From NCBI RefSeq assembly GCF_018918205.1, contig NZ_JAHLQB010000056.1:1-64000 (forward strand): a DNA stretch of 64,000 bases. Reading direction: 5' to 3'. The position numbers and the translations under genes are program-made. Shown here piece by piece: positions 42,700 to 51,086 of the stretch. How positions within the stretch are numbered: position 1 is the first letter of the stretch; every line of letters begins with the position of its first letter. The notes beneath the pieces were generated by a model, which saw only the letters and a program-made list of their open reading frames with translations, did not search any database and was not told the DNA's origin. This DNA comes from Lachnoclostridium sp. MSJ-17 (lineage in GTDB: Bacteria > Bacillota > Clostridia > Oscillospirales > Acutalibacteraceae).

Positions 42700-43245
42700 T
42701 TAGCCGAAGTATCTCTTGAGCAGTCCCTTGAAGCCCGCGCCGTGTCTTGCCTCGTCCTTTGCCATTTCGTGGACGGTGTCGTGAATAGCGTCGAGACCTG
42801 CTGCCTTCGCTCTCTTTGCGAGGTCGAACTTGCCCTCACAGGCGCCTGCCTCAGCGTCGGCGCGCATCTTGAGGTTCTTTTCGGTGCTGTCGGTCAGAAC
42901 CTCGCCGAGCAGCTCGGCAAAACGTGAAGCGTGATCGGCTTCCTCAAAGGCGTATCTCTTGAACGCCTCGGCAACCTCGGGATAACCCTCTCTGTCAGCG
43001 ACTCTCGCCATAGCCAGATACATACCGACCTCAGCGCACTCGCCCTCAAAGTTAGCTCTCAGATCCGCGATGATATCCTCGCTTGTGTCGTGCATTTTGC
43101 CCTCGCCGAGCTTGTGGACGGTAGCGTACTCAGCCTCAACCTCCATCTTCTTGAACTTGGAGGCAGGCTGCTTGCAGACGGGACAAGCCTCAGGCGGCTC
43201 GGGTCCCTCGTAAACATAACCGCATACGGTGCATACCCATTTCAT
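42700..43245 (-). CDS. Reverse rubrerythrin (N-terminal rubredoxin, C-terminal diiron domain)
   Basis: 181 residues from ATG 43245 (GGGAG about 10 bases upstream). The rubredoxin-type Cys4 site is at the N-terminus: Cys5, Cys8, Cys21 and Cys24 (VCTVCGY, ACPVCKQ). A four-helix ferritin-like domain follows with [18 protein letters not shown] and EARHGAGF supplying Glu/His iron ligands. Classical rubrerythrins carry the rubredoxin module at the C-terminus; this reversed order is known from clostridia, where such proteins act as NADH-dependent peroxide and oxygen reductases with a rubredoxin reductase. It is first in a two-gene operon with the 86-residue membrane protein and divergent from the amidase gene. 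Confidence 0.92.
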   Translation of the reverse strand: MKWVCTVCGYVYEGPEPPEACPVCKQPASKFKKMEVEAEYATVHKLGEGKMHDTSEDIIADLRANFEGECAEVGMYLAMARVADREGYPEVAEAFKRYAFEEADHASRFAELLGEVLTDSTEKNLKMRADAEAGACEGKFDLAKRAKAAGLDAIHDTVHEMAKDEARHGAGFKGLLKRYFG

Positions 43246-43426
43246 ATTGACATTTCTCCCTTCAAAATAATTTACAAAATTCAGGATATAAAATCCATTT
43301 ATTTCAATCATCTTAACACAAAAACCTTCTAATTTAATTGCATTTTAGAATTATAACGAAGATTACCGCAACATTTTTTCACTGTCCGCATATACTGTAC
43401 AACCAAATATGAAAGGGAGTACAGTT

Positions 43427-43969
43427 ATGCCTAAAATTTACCTCAGTCCGTCCGCCCAGGAGTTCAATCATTACGTCGACGGCGGCAACGAGGAATACTA
43501 CATGAACCTTGTCGCCGACGCAATGGAGCCGTATCTCATTGCGAGCGGCATAGATTTTTCGCGCAATCCGCCCGAAATGCCGCTCTGGAAAATCATCAAC
43601 GACGCGAACGGTCAGGACTACGACCTTCATCTCGCGATCCACAGCAACGCTTCGCCCGATGCTCAGGCTGGCAAAAACACCGGAGTGCAGATTTACTACT
43701 ACCCGACAAGTACGCGCGGAAAACGCTTCGCTGAGATAATCGCCGAAAACTACCGCCCGATTTACCGCGAGCCGATGAACATAAAGCTCGTACCCGACGC
43801 CAAGCTCGCCGAGCTTCGAAAGACAAAGGCGCCTGCCGTGCTGATCGAGACCGCCTACCACGACAACCGCGAGGACGCGCGCTGGATACGCGATAATCTC
43901 GACAACATAGCCCGCGCTCTGTCAAAATCCGTCGCCGAGTATTTGAACGTACCTTTTAAAGAGCCGTAA
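43427..43969 (+). CDS. Amidase_3-type N-acetylmuramoyl-L-alanine amidase-like protein
   Basis: 180 residues from ATG 43427 (AAAGGGAG 7 bases upstream). Family landmarks: a conserved Glu in GGNEEYYMN, the metal His in LAIHSNAS, and the catalytic Glu in VLIETAYHDN. The usual first zinc His of the opening DPGHGG motif is missing; the sequence there is LSPSAQEFNHY, with a His five residues later. There is no signal peptide, as in the Bacillus mother-cell amidases CwlC/CwlV used for cell lysis at sporulation, which would fit this spore-former. Activity is uncertain because of the altered first ligand. Confidence 0.8.
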   Translation: MPKIYLSPSAQEFNHYVDGGNEEYYMNLVADAMEPYLIASGIDFSRNPPEMPLWKIINDANGQDYDLHLAIHSNASPDAQAGKNTGVQIYYYPTSTRGKRFAEIIAENYRPIYREPMNIKLVPDAKLAELRKTKAPAVLIETAYHDNREDARWIRDNLDNIARALSKSVAEYLNVPFKEP

Positions 43970-43985
43970 AAATCACGTCTGCGTC

Positions 43986-44014
43986 TTGCGCTCGTGCGGA
44001 TTTTGCGGTATAAT
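43986..44014 (+). promoter_or_regulatory. Promoter of the LUD-rsmF-rsmA operon
   Basis: TTGCGC (43986-43991) and TATAAT (44009-44014), 17-base spacer, 30 bases before the ATG at 44044. Confidence 0.65.
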
Positions 44015-44043
44015 TAGGAAAAACAAAAAAGGGCGTGATTATC

Positions 44044-44706
44044 ATGACTGACGAATTAAAGGCAAGAATCGAAAAAACGATGCAGAATCTCCGCCGCAAC
44101 CGCATGGAGGCGTATTACTGCGAGAACAGCGCCGAGGCTCGCGAGCTTGTCAAGACGCTGATAAGCAAGGGCGACGTTATCTCAAACGGCGGCTCCGTTA
44201 CACTCAAGCAGACCGGCATTTACGATATTATCAGTTCATCCGATTACAATTACCTCGACCGCTCGCGCGAGGGCATCACCCGCGAGGAGGTTGAGGAGGT
44301 ATACCGCAAGACCTTCTGTGCCGACGCGTTTTTCACAAGCTCCAACGCCGTCACCGAAAACGGCGAGCTTTATAATGTCGACGGCAATTCTAACCGTGTA
44401 GCGGCTATTCTCTACGGTCCCAAGAGCGTTATCGTCGTCTGCGGCGTGAACAAGCTCGTCAGGAACATCGCTCAGGCTGTCGAGAGAGTCAAGACAAAGG
44501 CGGCGCCGCCAAATACCGTCCGTCTCGGAATCGATACCTACTGCGCGAAGTCGGGTCAGTGCGTTTCTCTGAACAAAGAAAACCCGGAGATGTGCGAGGG
44601 CTGCCACAGTGACGGCAGGATCTGCTGCAACTATGTTGTCTGCGCGCAGCAGCGCCACGTAAACAGAATCAAGGTTATCATCATCAACGAGGAACTCGGC
44701 TACTGA
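44044..44706 (+). CDS. LUD-domain (LutC/DUF162-like) protein
   Basis: 220 residues from ATG 44044 (AAAAGGG about 10 bases upstream; the GTG at 44035 is too close). The sequence DVISNGGSVTLKQTGIYDII and later SNAVTENGELYNVDGNSNRVAA are diagnostic of the LUD domain found in lactate-utilisation proteins LutB/LutC and in stand-alone clostridial proteins. The last 60 residues add a Cys-rich segment (CAKSGQCV, MCEGCHSDGRICCNYVVC) that could hold a metal or iron-sulfur cluster. No LutA/LutB genes are nearby, so a role in lactate oxidation is not supported by context. Its stop overlaps the next start (ATGA-type). Confidence 0.85.
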   Translation: MTDELKARIEKTMQNLRRNRMEAYYCENSAEARELVKTLISKGDVISNGGSVTLKQTGIYDIISSSDYNYLDRSREGITREEVEEVYRKTFCADAFFTSSNAVTENGELYNVDGNSNRVAAILYGPKSVIVVCGVNKLVRNIAQAVERVKTKAAPPNTVRLGIDTYCAKSGQCVSLNKENPEMCEGCHSDGRICCNYVVCAQQRHVNRIKVIIINEELGY

Positions 44707-46022
44707 TGGAGGAGTTTCTCGGCAGAATGAAATCGCTGCTCGGCGGCGAATACGAAGAATTTTTAAAATACTACGAGGGTGAGAACTTCCGCGGACTTCG
44801 TGTGAACACCCTGAAGTGCACGCCGGAAAAGCTCAGGGAGCTTATCGGCTTTGAGCTTGAACCAACGCCGTTTTGCCCGAACGGATTTTATATCCCGGCT
44901 CAGGTGCAGTCGCTCGGCAACAGTCCGCTGCACCACTGCGGAGCGTTCTATATACAAGAGCCGTCCGCGACCTCGGCGGCGGAAATGCTCGGGGTCAGTG
45001 AGGGAGACTTTGTTCTCGATCTCTGCGCGGCTCCCGGCGGAAAGAGCACCCAGATAGGCGCAATGCTCAACGGCACGGGGCTTTTGTGGAGCAACGAGAT
45101 CGTCAGGAACCGCGCTAATATTCTTTTATCGAATATTGAGCGGATGGGAATAAGCAATGCCGTTGTCTCGAACGCCCACCCTGAGCAGCTTTGCGAAAGG
45201 CTCGCGGGTATGTTTGACAAGGTACTCGTCGACGCTCCGTGCAGCGGCGAGGGAATGTTCCGCAAGAACGGCGAAGCTCAGACGGAGTGGAGCGTTGAGC
45301 ATGTCCGCAGCTGCGCGGTGCGTCAGCTCAATATCCTCGAAAGCGCGAAAAAAGCTCTGAAACCCGGCGGCGTTCTGGTCTATTCGACCTGCACCTTTTC
45401 ACAGGAGGAAAACGAGGGCGTGATAACACGCTTCTTAGATAAAAACCCGGACTTTGAGCTTGAGGACGCCGGAGTGAGCTTCGGCAGACCCGCTCTTGAC
45501 TATGCGCGGAGGATATTCCCGATGGACGGCGGCGAGGGTCATTTTGCCGCAAGACTGCGCAAAAAAGGCGAGAGCGGCAGGAATCCTCTGCCCGTGATTA
45601 CAGCAAAGACGGACAGCGAGGTTCTCGATTTTTACGACAGTTTGTTTGCTGACCGACCGTTCGGAGAGAATATCACTGTCTTGAAGGATAAAGTTATTAT
45701 TCTTCCAAAGAATTATCAGCCCATAGACGGCGTGCCTGTACTGAGAGCGGGCGTGATTCTCGGCGAGATCGTGAAAAAGCGCATCGAGCCGCACCACAGC
45801 GCGTTTGCCGCGGCAAAGAAATCCGATTGCGTGAATGCGGTTGATTTTGATGCTGACAGCGCGGAAATTAAGGCGTATCTCCACGGAGAGGAGACCGCCG
45901 TGCCCGCGGACGTAAAGGGCTACTGCGCCGTCTGCGTCAGCGGCATGACAGTCGGCTTCGGCAAGGCTTCAAACGGCAGATTAAAGAATAAATACCCGAA
46001 AGGACTGCGGACACTCAGATGA
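44706..46022 (+). CDS. rsmF: RsmB/RsmF-type RNA cytosine-C5 methyltransferase
   Basis: 438 residues. The SAM-binding motif VLDLCAAPGGKSTQ (about 100), the motif IV Cys in DAPCSGEGM and the catalytic Cys in STCTFS identify an m5C RNA methyltransferase of the NOL1/NOP2 family. The C-terminal part (VLRAGVILGEIVKKRIEPHHSAF, PKGLRTLR) resembles the PUA-like region of RsmF, which methylates 16S rRNA. Start and stop overlap neighbours by one and four bases, so the three-gene order LUD protein, rsmF, rsmA is tightly coupled. The exact target nucleotide cannot be read from sequence. Confidence 0.88.
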   Translation: MEEFLGRMKSLLGGEYEEFLKYYEGENFRGLRVNTLKCTPEKLRELIGFELEPTPFCPNGFYIPAQVQSLGNSPLHHCGAFYIQEPSATSAAEMLGVSEGDFVLDLCAAPGGKSTQIGAMLNGTGLLWSNEIVRNRANILLSNIERMGISNAVVSNAHPEQLCERLAGMFDKVLVDAPCSGEGMFRKNGEAQTEWSVEHVRSCAVRQLNILESAKKALKPGGVLVYSTCTFSQEENEGVITRFLDKNPDFELEDAGVSFGRPALDYARRIFPMDGGEGHFAARLRKKGESGRNPLPVITAKTDSEVLDFYDSLFADRPFGENITVLKDKVIILPKNYQPIDGVPVLRAGVILGEIVKKRIEPHHSAFAAAKKSDCVNAVDFDADSAEIKAYLHGEETAVPADVKGYCAVCVSGMTVGFGKASNGRLKNKYPKGLRTLR

Positions 46023-46870
46023 AACGACTATCCGACATCGGCACAATTAAAGATATCCTTTCGCGCCACGGCTTCACGTTTTCGAAGGCGCTCGGTCAGA
46101 ACTTTCTGATAAATCCGTCTGTCTGTCCGCGAATGGCGTCCTGCTCCGGCGCGGGCAAGGGCGTGGGCGTGATTGAGATAGGCCCCGGAATCGGCGTGCT
46201 CACGAACGAGCTCTGTCAGCTCGCGGACAAGGTCGTCGCGGTCGAGCTGGACAAGCGCCTTTTGCCGGTGCTCGACGAGACGCTCGCGGAGTATGACAAC
46301 ATTAAGGTCGTCAACGCCGACGTGCTCGAGCTTGACCTGAATCAGCTCATCAAGGACGAATTTGAGGGACTTGAGGTCGTGGTCTGCGCGAATCTTCCGT
46401 ACTACATCACCTCGCCCGTGATCATGAAGCTGCTCGAGGACAGGCTTCCGATAACCTCCGTCACCGTAATGGTGCAGAAGGAAGCGGCGCAGCGTATCTG
46501 CGCTGAGGTCGGCTCGCGAATGAGCGGAGCTGTAACGGTTTCGGTCAATTATTACGCAAAGCCGCAGCTGTTGTTCGGGGTGAGCGCAGGCTCGTTCATG
46601 CCCGCGCCTAAGGTCGATTCGGCGGTAATCCGACTCGATATCCTGAAACAACCGCCCGTTCAGGCTGACGAGAAGCTTTTTTTCGCGGTTGTGAAGGCGG
46701 CGTTTTCACAGCGGCGCAAGGTCATCGCAAACTCGCTGAGCGCGGGTCTTGGCAGAAGCAAGGAGGAAATAACGTCTGTTCTCGGGGCGGCGGGAGTTTC
46801 GCCGACGGCACGCGCGGAAAAGCTCAGCTTAGAGGACTTCGCGGCGATAGCAAACGCGATAGGTGAATAA
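46019..46870 (+). CDS. rsmA: 16S rRNA dimethyladenosine transferase
   Basis: 283 residues. It dimethylates the two adjacent adenosines in the 3' hairpin of 16S rRNA. Opening FSKALGQNFLINP, SAM motif EIGPGIGVLTNEL, acidic VAVELDKRL, and catalytic NLPYYITSPVI are all present, followed by the family segment FMPAPKVDSAVI and the C-terminal helical domain. ATG overlaps the rsmF stop (ATGA). Length is normal. Confidence 0.95.
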   Translation: MKRLSDIGTIKDILSRHGFTFSKALGQNFLINPSVCPRMASCSGAGKGVGVIEIGPGIGVLTNELCQLADKVVAVELDKRLLPVLDETLAEYDNIKVVNADVLELDLNQLIKDEFEGLEVVVCANLPYYITSPVIMKLLEDRLPITSVTVMVQKEAAQRICAEVGSRMSGAVTVSVNYYAKPQLLFGVSAGSFMPAPKVDSAVIRLDILKQPPVQADEKLFFAVVKAAFSQRRKVIANSLSAGLGRSKEEITSVLGAAGVSPTARAEKLSLEDFAAIANAIGE

Positions 46871-46871
46871 T

Positions 46872-47117
46872 ATGGGACAGAAGCAAAAAATGAACGCGCT
46901 GTTTATCATCGGCTTTATTCTCGCGATCATCAGCGTGGCTGCCGCGGGTGCGGCGGCGTATGTCGCTTATGAAATGAACAAGGAGGACATTGCGGCTATA
47001 ATCGGAGGAGCCGCAGCGCTTGCCGCGTTTGTAGGGATCATTCTTGCGTATTGCAGCAAGCCGAGGGTAAAAAAACGCAAAAAGCATATTGACAACCCTG
47101 ATGATGATGTGATATAA
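46872..47117 (+). CDS. Small membrane protein, function unknown
   Basis: 81 residues from ATG 46872 (AGGTGA 5 bases upstream, in the end of rsmA); GTG 46863 is an alternative. Two transmembrane helices (NALFIIGFILAIISVAAAGAAA and AAIIGGAAALAAFVGIILAY) and a basic tail (KPRVKKRKKHIDN). Last gene of the rsmA operon. Its final codons contain the -35 and -10 boxes of the downstream riboswitch promoter. Function unknown. Confidence 0.65.
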   Translation: MGQKQKMNALFIIGFILAIISVAAAGAAAYVAYEMNKEDIAAIIGGAAALAAFVGIILAYCSKPRVKKRKKHIDNPDDDVI

Positions 47118-47118
47118 T
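47089..47118 (+). promoter_or_regulatory. Promoter of the manganese-riboswitch/P-type ATPase unit
   Basis: TTGACA (47089-47094) and TATAAT (47113-47118), 18-base spacer, overlapping the end of the preceding gene. Transcription starts just before the riboswitch. Confidence 0.8.
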
Positions 47119-47125
47119 TGCATTG

Positions 47126-47262
47126 TTAAAGGGGAGTAGTTCGCGGCGATAGCCGTGGTATATTTCGTCAATCTCATACCCTCAGGGGTATCGGATATAC
47201 ACTAAAGAACGAGACTTTTATTGCGCATGGGTAACGTGCACAATAAAGGTCTTTATTTTTTG
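47126..47262 (+). promoter_or_regulatory. yybP-ykoY (Mn2+) riboswitch with terminator
   Basis: The leader opens with TTAAAGGGGAGTAG (from 47127), the conserved 5' signature of yybP-ykoY elements, and is highly structured (GCGGCGATAGCCGT hairpin; CATACCCTCAGGGGTATC hairpin). It ends with a long stem (GACTTTTATTG with CAATAAAGGTC, about 47212-47252) followed by TTTATTTTTT, which is an intrinsic terminator overlapping the sensor. The family responds to Mn2+ and typically controls MntP- or P-type-ATPase Mn exporters. Here it precedes a P-type cation ATPase by 12 bases. Expected logic: high Mn2+ prevents termination. Confidence 0.88.
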
Positions 47263-47273
47263 GAGGTAGTTTT

Positions 47274-49877
47274 ATGGCAGACTGGTATCAAAAAACAGGA
47301 GAAGAGGCGCTTAAGCATTTTGACGTCACGACCGACGGTCTCAGCTCTGAACAGGCGGCTGAACGTCTCAAAAAAGACGGCGAAAACGTCCTCGCGGAGG
47401 GTAAAAAGAAAACCGTTTTGCAGGTATTCTTAAGTCAGTTCGCGGATCTGCTTGTGCTGATCCTCATCGCCGCGGCGATAATCTCGATGTTCTCGGGCAA
47501 TATCGAGAGCACGATCGTTATTTTCGCGGTAATCATCATGAACGCGATCCTCGGCACCGCCCAGCACGTAAAGGCTGAAAAATCCCTCGACAGCCTCAAA
47601 TCCCTGTCATCTCCGTCCGCCAAGGTTATCCGTGACGGTCAGAAGCTCGAGATCGACTCCAAAAAAGTCGTCGCGGGCGATATCGTTGTTCTAGAGGCAG
47701 GCGATCTTGTCGTCGCCGACGGCAGAATTATCCGCAACTATTCGCTGCAGGTCAACGAGAGCTCGCTGACGGGCGAATCCACCAATGTCGACAAGAACGA
47801 CGAAACGTTAAGCGGCGAAACTCCTCTTGCTGACCGCGCTAATATGGTATTCTCCGGCAGCCTTGTCACCTACGGCAGAGCGCTTGTCCTCGTCACAGAG
47901 ACGGGAATGAATACCGAGATCGGACACATCGCTTCCCTGATGAATTCCGCCAAGGAGAAAAAGACTCCGCTCCAGCAGAGCCTTGACAAGTTCTCGGGCA
48001 AGCTTGCGATCATAATTATGGTAATCTGCGCGGTCGTATTCGGACTTTCGCTCTGGCAGGGCAAGACTATCATAGACTCGCTGATGTTTGCCGTGGCTCT
48101 CGCGGTCGCTGCGATTCCCGAGGCGCTGAGCTCGATCGTCACCATAGTTCAGGCTATGGGCACACAGAAAATGGCTAAGGAAAACGCCGTTATCAAGGAC
48201 TTGAAGGCGGTTGAAAGCCTCGGCTGCGTTTCGGTTATCTGTTCGGACAAGACCGGTACGCTCACCCAGAACAAGATGACCGTTCAGCGCATCTACATCA
48301 ACGGCGAGAGCATACGCGAGGAGGAGCTTGACATACGTCTCGAAAGCCACCGCCGCCTGATTTACGACATGGTGCTCAACAATGACTCGAGCATTGTCGA
48401 CGGCAAGGGCATCGGCGACCCGACGGAGTACGCTCTGATCGAAACCTCGCGCAGCATAGGTCTTGACGAGAATATTATCCGCGACACCCTCGGCAGGGTA
48501 GAGGAGGTTCCGTTTGATTCCGACCGCAAGATGATGAGCACAAAATACAAGCTCCACGGCGTGCCGCACATTCTCACAAAGGGCGCTCTAGACTCGATTC
48601 TCGACCGCTGCGTGAGTATTGCCACAAAGGACGGCGTGCGTCCGATTACAGACGAGGACAAGAAAATAATTCTTGCACAGAATAATAAATATTCCGAGGA
48701 GGGCTTGCGCGTCCTGACCTTTGCCTACAAGGAAAGCGACGAGGCTCTCTCGGTTGAAACAGAATACGACTACACCTTCCTCGGTCTTGTCGCGATGATC
48801 GACCCGCCGCGTGAGGAGAGCAAGGCGGCTGTTGCCGACGCTATCCGCGCGGGAATCAAGCCGATAATGATCACAGGCGACCACAAGATCACCGCTTCGG
48901 CAATAGCAAAGCAGATCGGTATCATGCGCGACGGCGACATGGCTGTCACGGGCATGGAGCTTGACGCGATGAACGACGAAGAGCTCGACCGTGTGCTCGA
49001 AAAGATCTCGGTCTACGCGCGCGTATCGCCCGAGAACAAAATCCGCATCGTCGAGGCATGGCAGCGAAAGGGCAATATTGTCTCCATGACAGGCGACGGC
49101 GTAAACGACGCGCCCGCACTCAAGAAGGCGGACATCGGCGTTGCAATGGGCATCACCGGCACCGAGGTCTCAAAGGACGCGGCTTCGATGATCTTGCAGG
49201 ACGACAACTTCGCCACGATCATCAAGGCTGTCGCGAACGGCAGAAATGTTTACCGCAATATCCGCAACGCGATTTTGTTCCTGCTCTCGGGCAATATGGC
49301 GGGAATCCTCACCGTGCTCTTTACTTCGATCATGGCGCTGCCGGTGCCGTTTGAGCCGGTACATCTGCTCTTTATCAATCTTCTTACCGACTCGCTTCCC
49401 GCTCTCGCGATAGGAATGGAAAAGCCCGAGGGCGGTCTGCTTTCCCAGAAGCCCCGCGACCCCAACAAGGGCATTCTCACAAAGGATTTCACGGCTCTGA
49501 TGTTCGGTCAGGGCGCGCTGATAGCGGTTGTCGTAATTATTGCCTTCTATCTCGGACTGCCCTACGGAGCGTCCGCTGCGGCTACAATGGCTTTCTCGAC
49601 ACTCACCCTCGCGAGACTTTTCCACGGCTTCAACTGCCGCAGCAAGCGTTCTATATTCAGCCTCGGACTTCTCAGCAACCTCTACAGCGTCGGCGCTTTC
49701 GTGCTCGGCTGTCTGCTGCTCGCTCTCGTGCTCTTCGTACCTGCGCTTCACTCCCTGTTCGTTGTGGAATCGCTTGACGGAATGATGTACGCCTATGTTG
49801 CGCTTCTTGCATTCGCTCCGACAGTCGTTATCCAGATTATAAAGGCTATTTCCGACAAGGTGAATAAAACCTCTTGA
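47274..49877 (+). CDS. P-type (P2-like) cation-transporting ATPase, probable Mn2+/Ca2+ exporter
   Basis: 867 residues of PMR1/SERCA-like type: actuator LTGES, phosphorylation site CSDKTGTLT, nucleotide-domain KGALDSILDRC, hinge GDGVNDAPAL and ten membrane segments. In M4 the motif reads AIPEALSSIV and in M6 NLLTDSLPALAIG, compatible with a divalent-metal/calcium pump. The ribosome site GGAGG (about 47261-47265) lies just downstream of the riboswitch terminator. Regulation by the manganese riboswitch argues for Mn2+ efflux over Ca2+. Single gene; stop at 49877 overlaps the promoter of ppa. Confidence 0.93.
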   Translation: MADWYQKTGEEALKHFDVTTDGLSSEQAAERLKKDGENVLAEGKKKTVLQVFLSQFADLLVLILIAAAIISMFSGNIESTIVIFAVIIMNAILGTAQHVKAEKSLDSLKSLSSPSAKVIRDGQKLEIDSKKVVAGDIVVLEAGDLVVADGRIIRNYSLQVNESSLTGESTNVDKNDETLSGETPLADRANMVFSGSLVTYGRALVLVTETGMNTEIGHIASLMNSAKEKKTPLQQSLDKFSGKLAIIIMVICAVVFGLSLWQGKTIIDSLMFAVALAVAAIPEALSSIVTIVQAMGTQKMAKENAVIKDLKAVESLGCVSVICSDKTGTLTQNKMTVQRIYINGESIREEELDIRLESHRRLIYDMVLNNDSSIVDGKGIGDPTEYALIETSRSIGLDENIIRDTLGRVEEVPFDSDRKMMSTKYKLHGVPHILTKGALDSILDRCVSIATKDGVRPITDEDKKIILAQNNKYSEEGLRVLTFAYKESDEALSVETEYDYTFLGLVAMIDPPREESKAAVADAIRAGIKPIMITGDHKITASAIAKQIGIMRDGDMAVTGMELDAMNDEELDRVLEKISVYARVSPENKIRIVEAWQRKGNIVSMTGDGVNDAPALKKADIGVAMGITGTEVSKDAASMILQDDNFATIIKAVANGRNVYRNIRNAILFLLSGNMAGILTVLFTSIMALPVPFEPVHLLFINLLTDSLPALAIGMEKPEGGLLSQKPRDPNKGILTKDFTALMFGQGALIAVVVIIAFYLGLPYGASAAATMAFSTLTLARLFHGFNCRSKRSIFSLGLLSNLYSVGAFVLGCLLLALVLFVPALHSLFVVESLDGMMYAYVALLAFAPTVVIQIIKAISDKVNKTS

Positions 49878-49902
49878 CATAAAATTTGCCATAATTTATA
49901 AT
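49874..49902 (+). promoter_or_regulatory. Promoter of ppa
   Basis: TTGACA (49874-49879) and TATAAT (49897-49902), 17-base spacer; near-perfect consensus, consistent with a strongly expressed housekeeping gene. Confidence 0.85.
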
Positions 49903-49924
49903 AGAAAAAAAAGGAGGTTTTTCC

Positions 49925-50464
49925 ATGAACAATATCTGGCATGACATCTCACCTAAAAGAATTACCTGCGACCGCTTTTACGCAGTAATCGAAATATCAA
50001 AGGGCGGAAAAAATAAATACGAGCTCGACAAGGAGACCGGTATGCTCAAGCTTGACCGTGTGCTCTTTACCTCGACCCACTATCCCGCTAACTACGGATT
50101 CATTCCGCGTACATATGCCGACGACGGCGACCCGCTCGACGTTCTTGTCCTGTGCAGCGAGACCATTCTGCCAATGACTCTGGTAGAGTGCAAGCCCATC
50201 GGCGTGCTCAACATGATCGACAACAACAGCAAGGACGAAAAAATCATCGCTGTGCCGATCAACGATCCCAACTACAATACCTACAACGACATCTCGGATC
50301 TGCCCAAGCACCGTTTTGACGAGATCCGCCACTTCTTCCAGGTTTACAAGACCCTCGAGGACGACAAGGAGACCGCGGCTACCGAGATTTCGGGCGTAGA
50401 AAAGGCAAAGGAAGTAGTTCAGCTCTGCATCGAGAGCTACATTCTCGACTTCCAGCTCGCGTAA
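49925..50464 (+). CDS. ppa: Inorganic pyrophosphatase (family I)
   Basis: 179 residues. It hydrolyses pyrophosphate to phosphate in the cytoplasm. The family I signature is clear: NKYELDKETG, HYPANYGFIPRTYADDGDPLDVLVL with the metal-binding D-x-D-P-x-D, then VPINDPNYN and LPKHRFDEIRHFFQVYKTLED. A strong ribosome site (AAAAGGAGG) and its own promoter and terminator make it monocistronic. Confidence 0.96.
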   Translation: MNNIWHDISPKRITCDRFYAVIEISKGGKNKYELDKETGMLKLDRVLFTSTHYPANYGFIPRTYADDGDPLDVLVLCSETILPMTLVECKPIGVLNMIDNNSKDEKIIAVPINDPNYNTYNDISDLPKHRFDEIRHFFQVYKTLEDDKETAATEISGVEKAKEVVQLCIESYILDFQLA

Positions 50465-50473
50465 AAACAAAGG

Positions 50474-50502
50474 GCGCACCACCGGTGCGCTCAAATTTTT
50501 TT
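50474..50502 (+). terminator. Intrinsic terminator of ppa
   Basis: GCGCACC (50474-50480) with GGTGCGC (50484-50490), followed by seven T (50496-50502). Confidence 0.85.
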
Positions 50503-50580
50503 AAAATATTTCAAAAGCTGTGCAACACTTCGCCGTTTATTTGACACTATATATATGAACGAATTCGTTGGAGGACGGAA

Positions 50581-51081
50581 ATGGACGGTAATAAATTAGT
50601 AAAAAAAGCCGCGGCAGGTGACAAGCAGGCGTTTGCCGCTCTGTACATAAGCTGCAAGGACAGCCTGTACCGCTACGCCTACTACAAGCTGCGTTCCGCC
50701 GAGGACGCCAAGGACGCGGTTTCAGCCTGTATCACGCAGGCGTACATGGGCATAGGCTCGATACGCGACGAAAGGGCTTTTTCGGCGTGGCTGTTCCGCA
50801 TACTCTACCGCGAGTGCTGCGCGATCATCCGCAGAAAGGCTCAGATATCCTTTGCTGAGATCGACGAGAACCGCTATATACTTCCCGACGAGACATATAT
50901 CCGCAGCGAGCTCAGCGAGGCGCTTGACAGCCTCGGAACAGAGGACAGGGACATCGTGCTTCTGTCGGTCGTCGCGGGTTATAACAGTCAGGAGATAGCG
51001 CAGATGTTTTGCATGAATCCCTCTACGGTGCGTTCGCGCCTGTCACGCGCGCTCGGCAAGATGAGACAGTTTTTGGAGTGA
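50581..51081 (+). CDS. ECF-type RNA polymerase sigma factor
   Basis: 166 residues with sigma region 2 (AFAALYISCKDSLYRYAYYKL through AFSAWLFRILYRECC) and region 4 (TEDRDIVLLSVVAGYNSQEIAQMFCMNPSTVRSRLSRALGK reading as HTH). There is no sigma-1.1 or region 3, as in ECF factors. GGAGG precedes the ATG. The adjacent, co-directional membrane protein starting 5 bases downstream is the likely partner that holds or transmits the signal to it. Likely autoregulated, but the promoter was not resolved. Target genes unknown. Confidence 0.9.
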   Translation: MDGNKLVKKAAAGDKQAFAALYISCKDSLYRYAYYKLRSAEDAKDAVSACITQAYMGIGSIRDERAFSAWLFRILYRECCAIIRRKAQISFAEIDENRYILPDETYIRSELSEALDSLGTEDRDIVLLSVVAGYNSQEIAQMFCMNPSTVRSRLSRALGKMRQFLE

Positions 51082-51086
51082 GTAAT

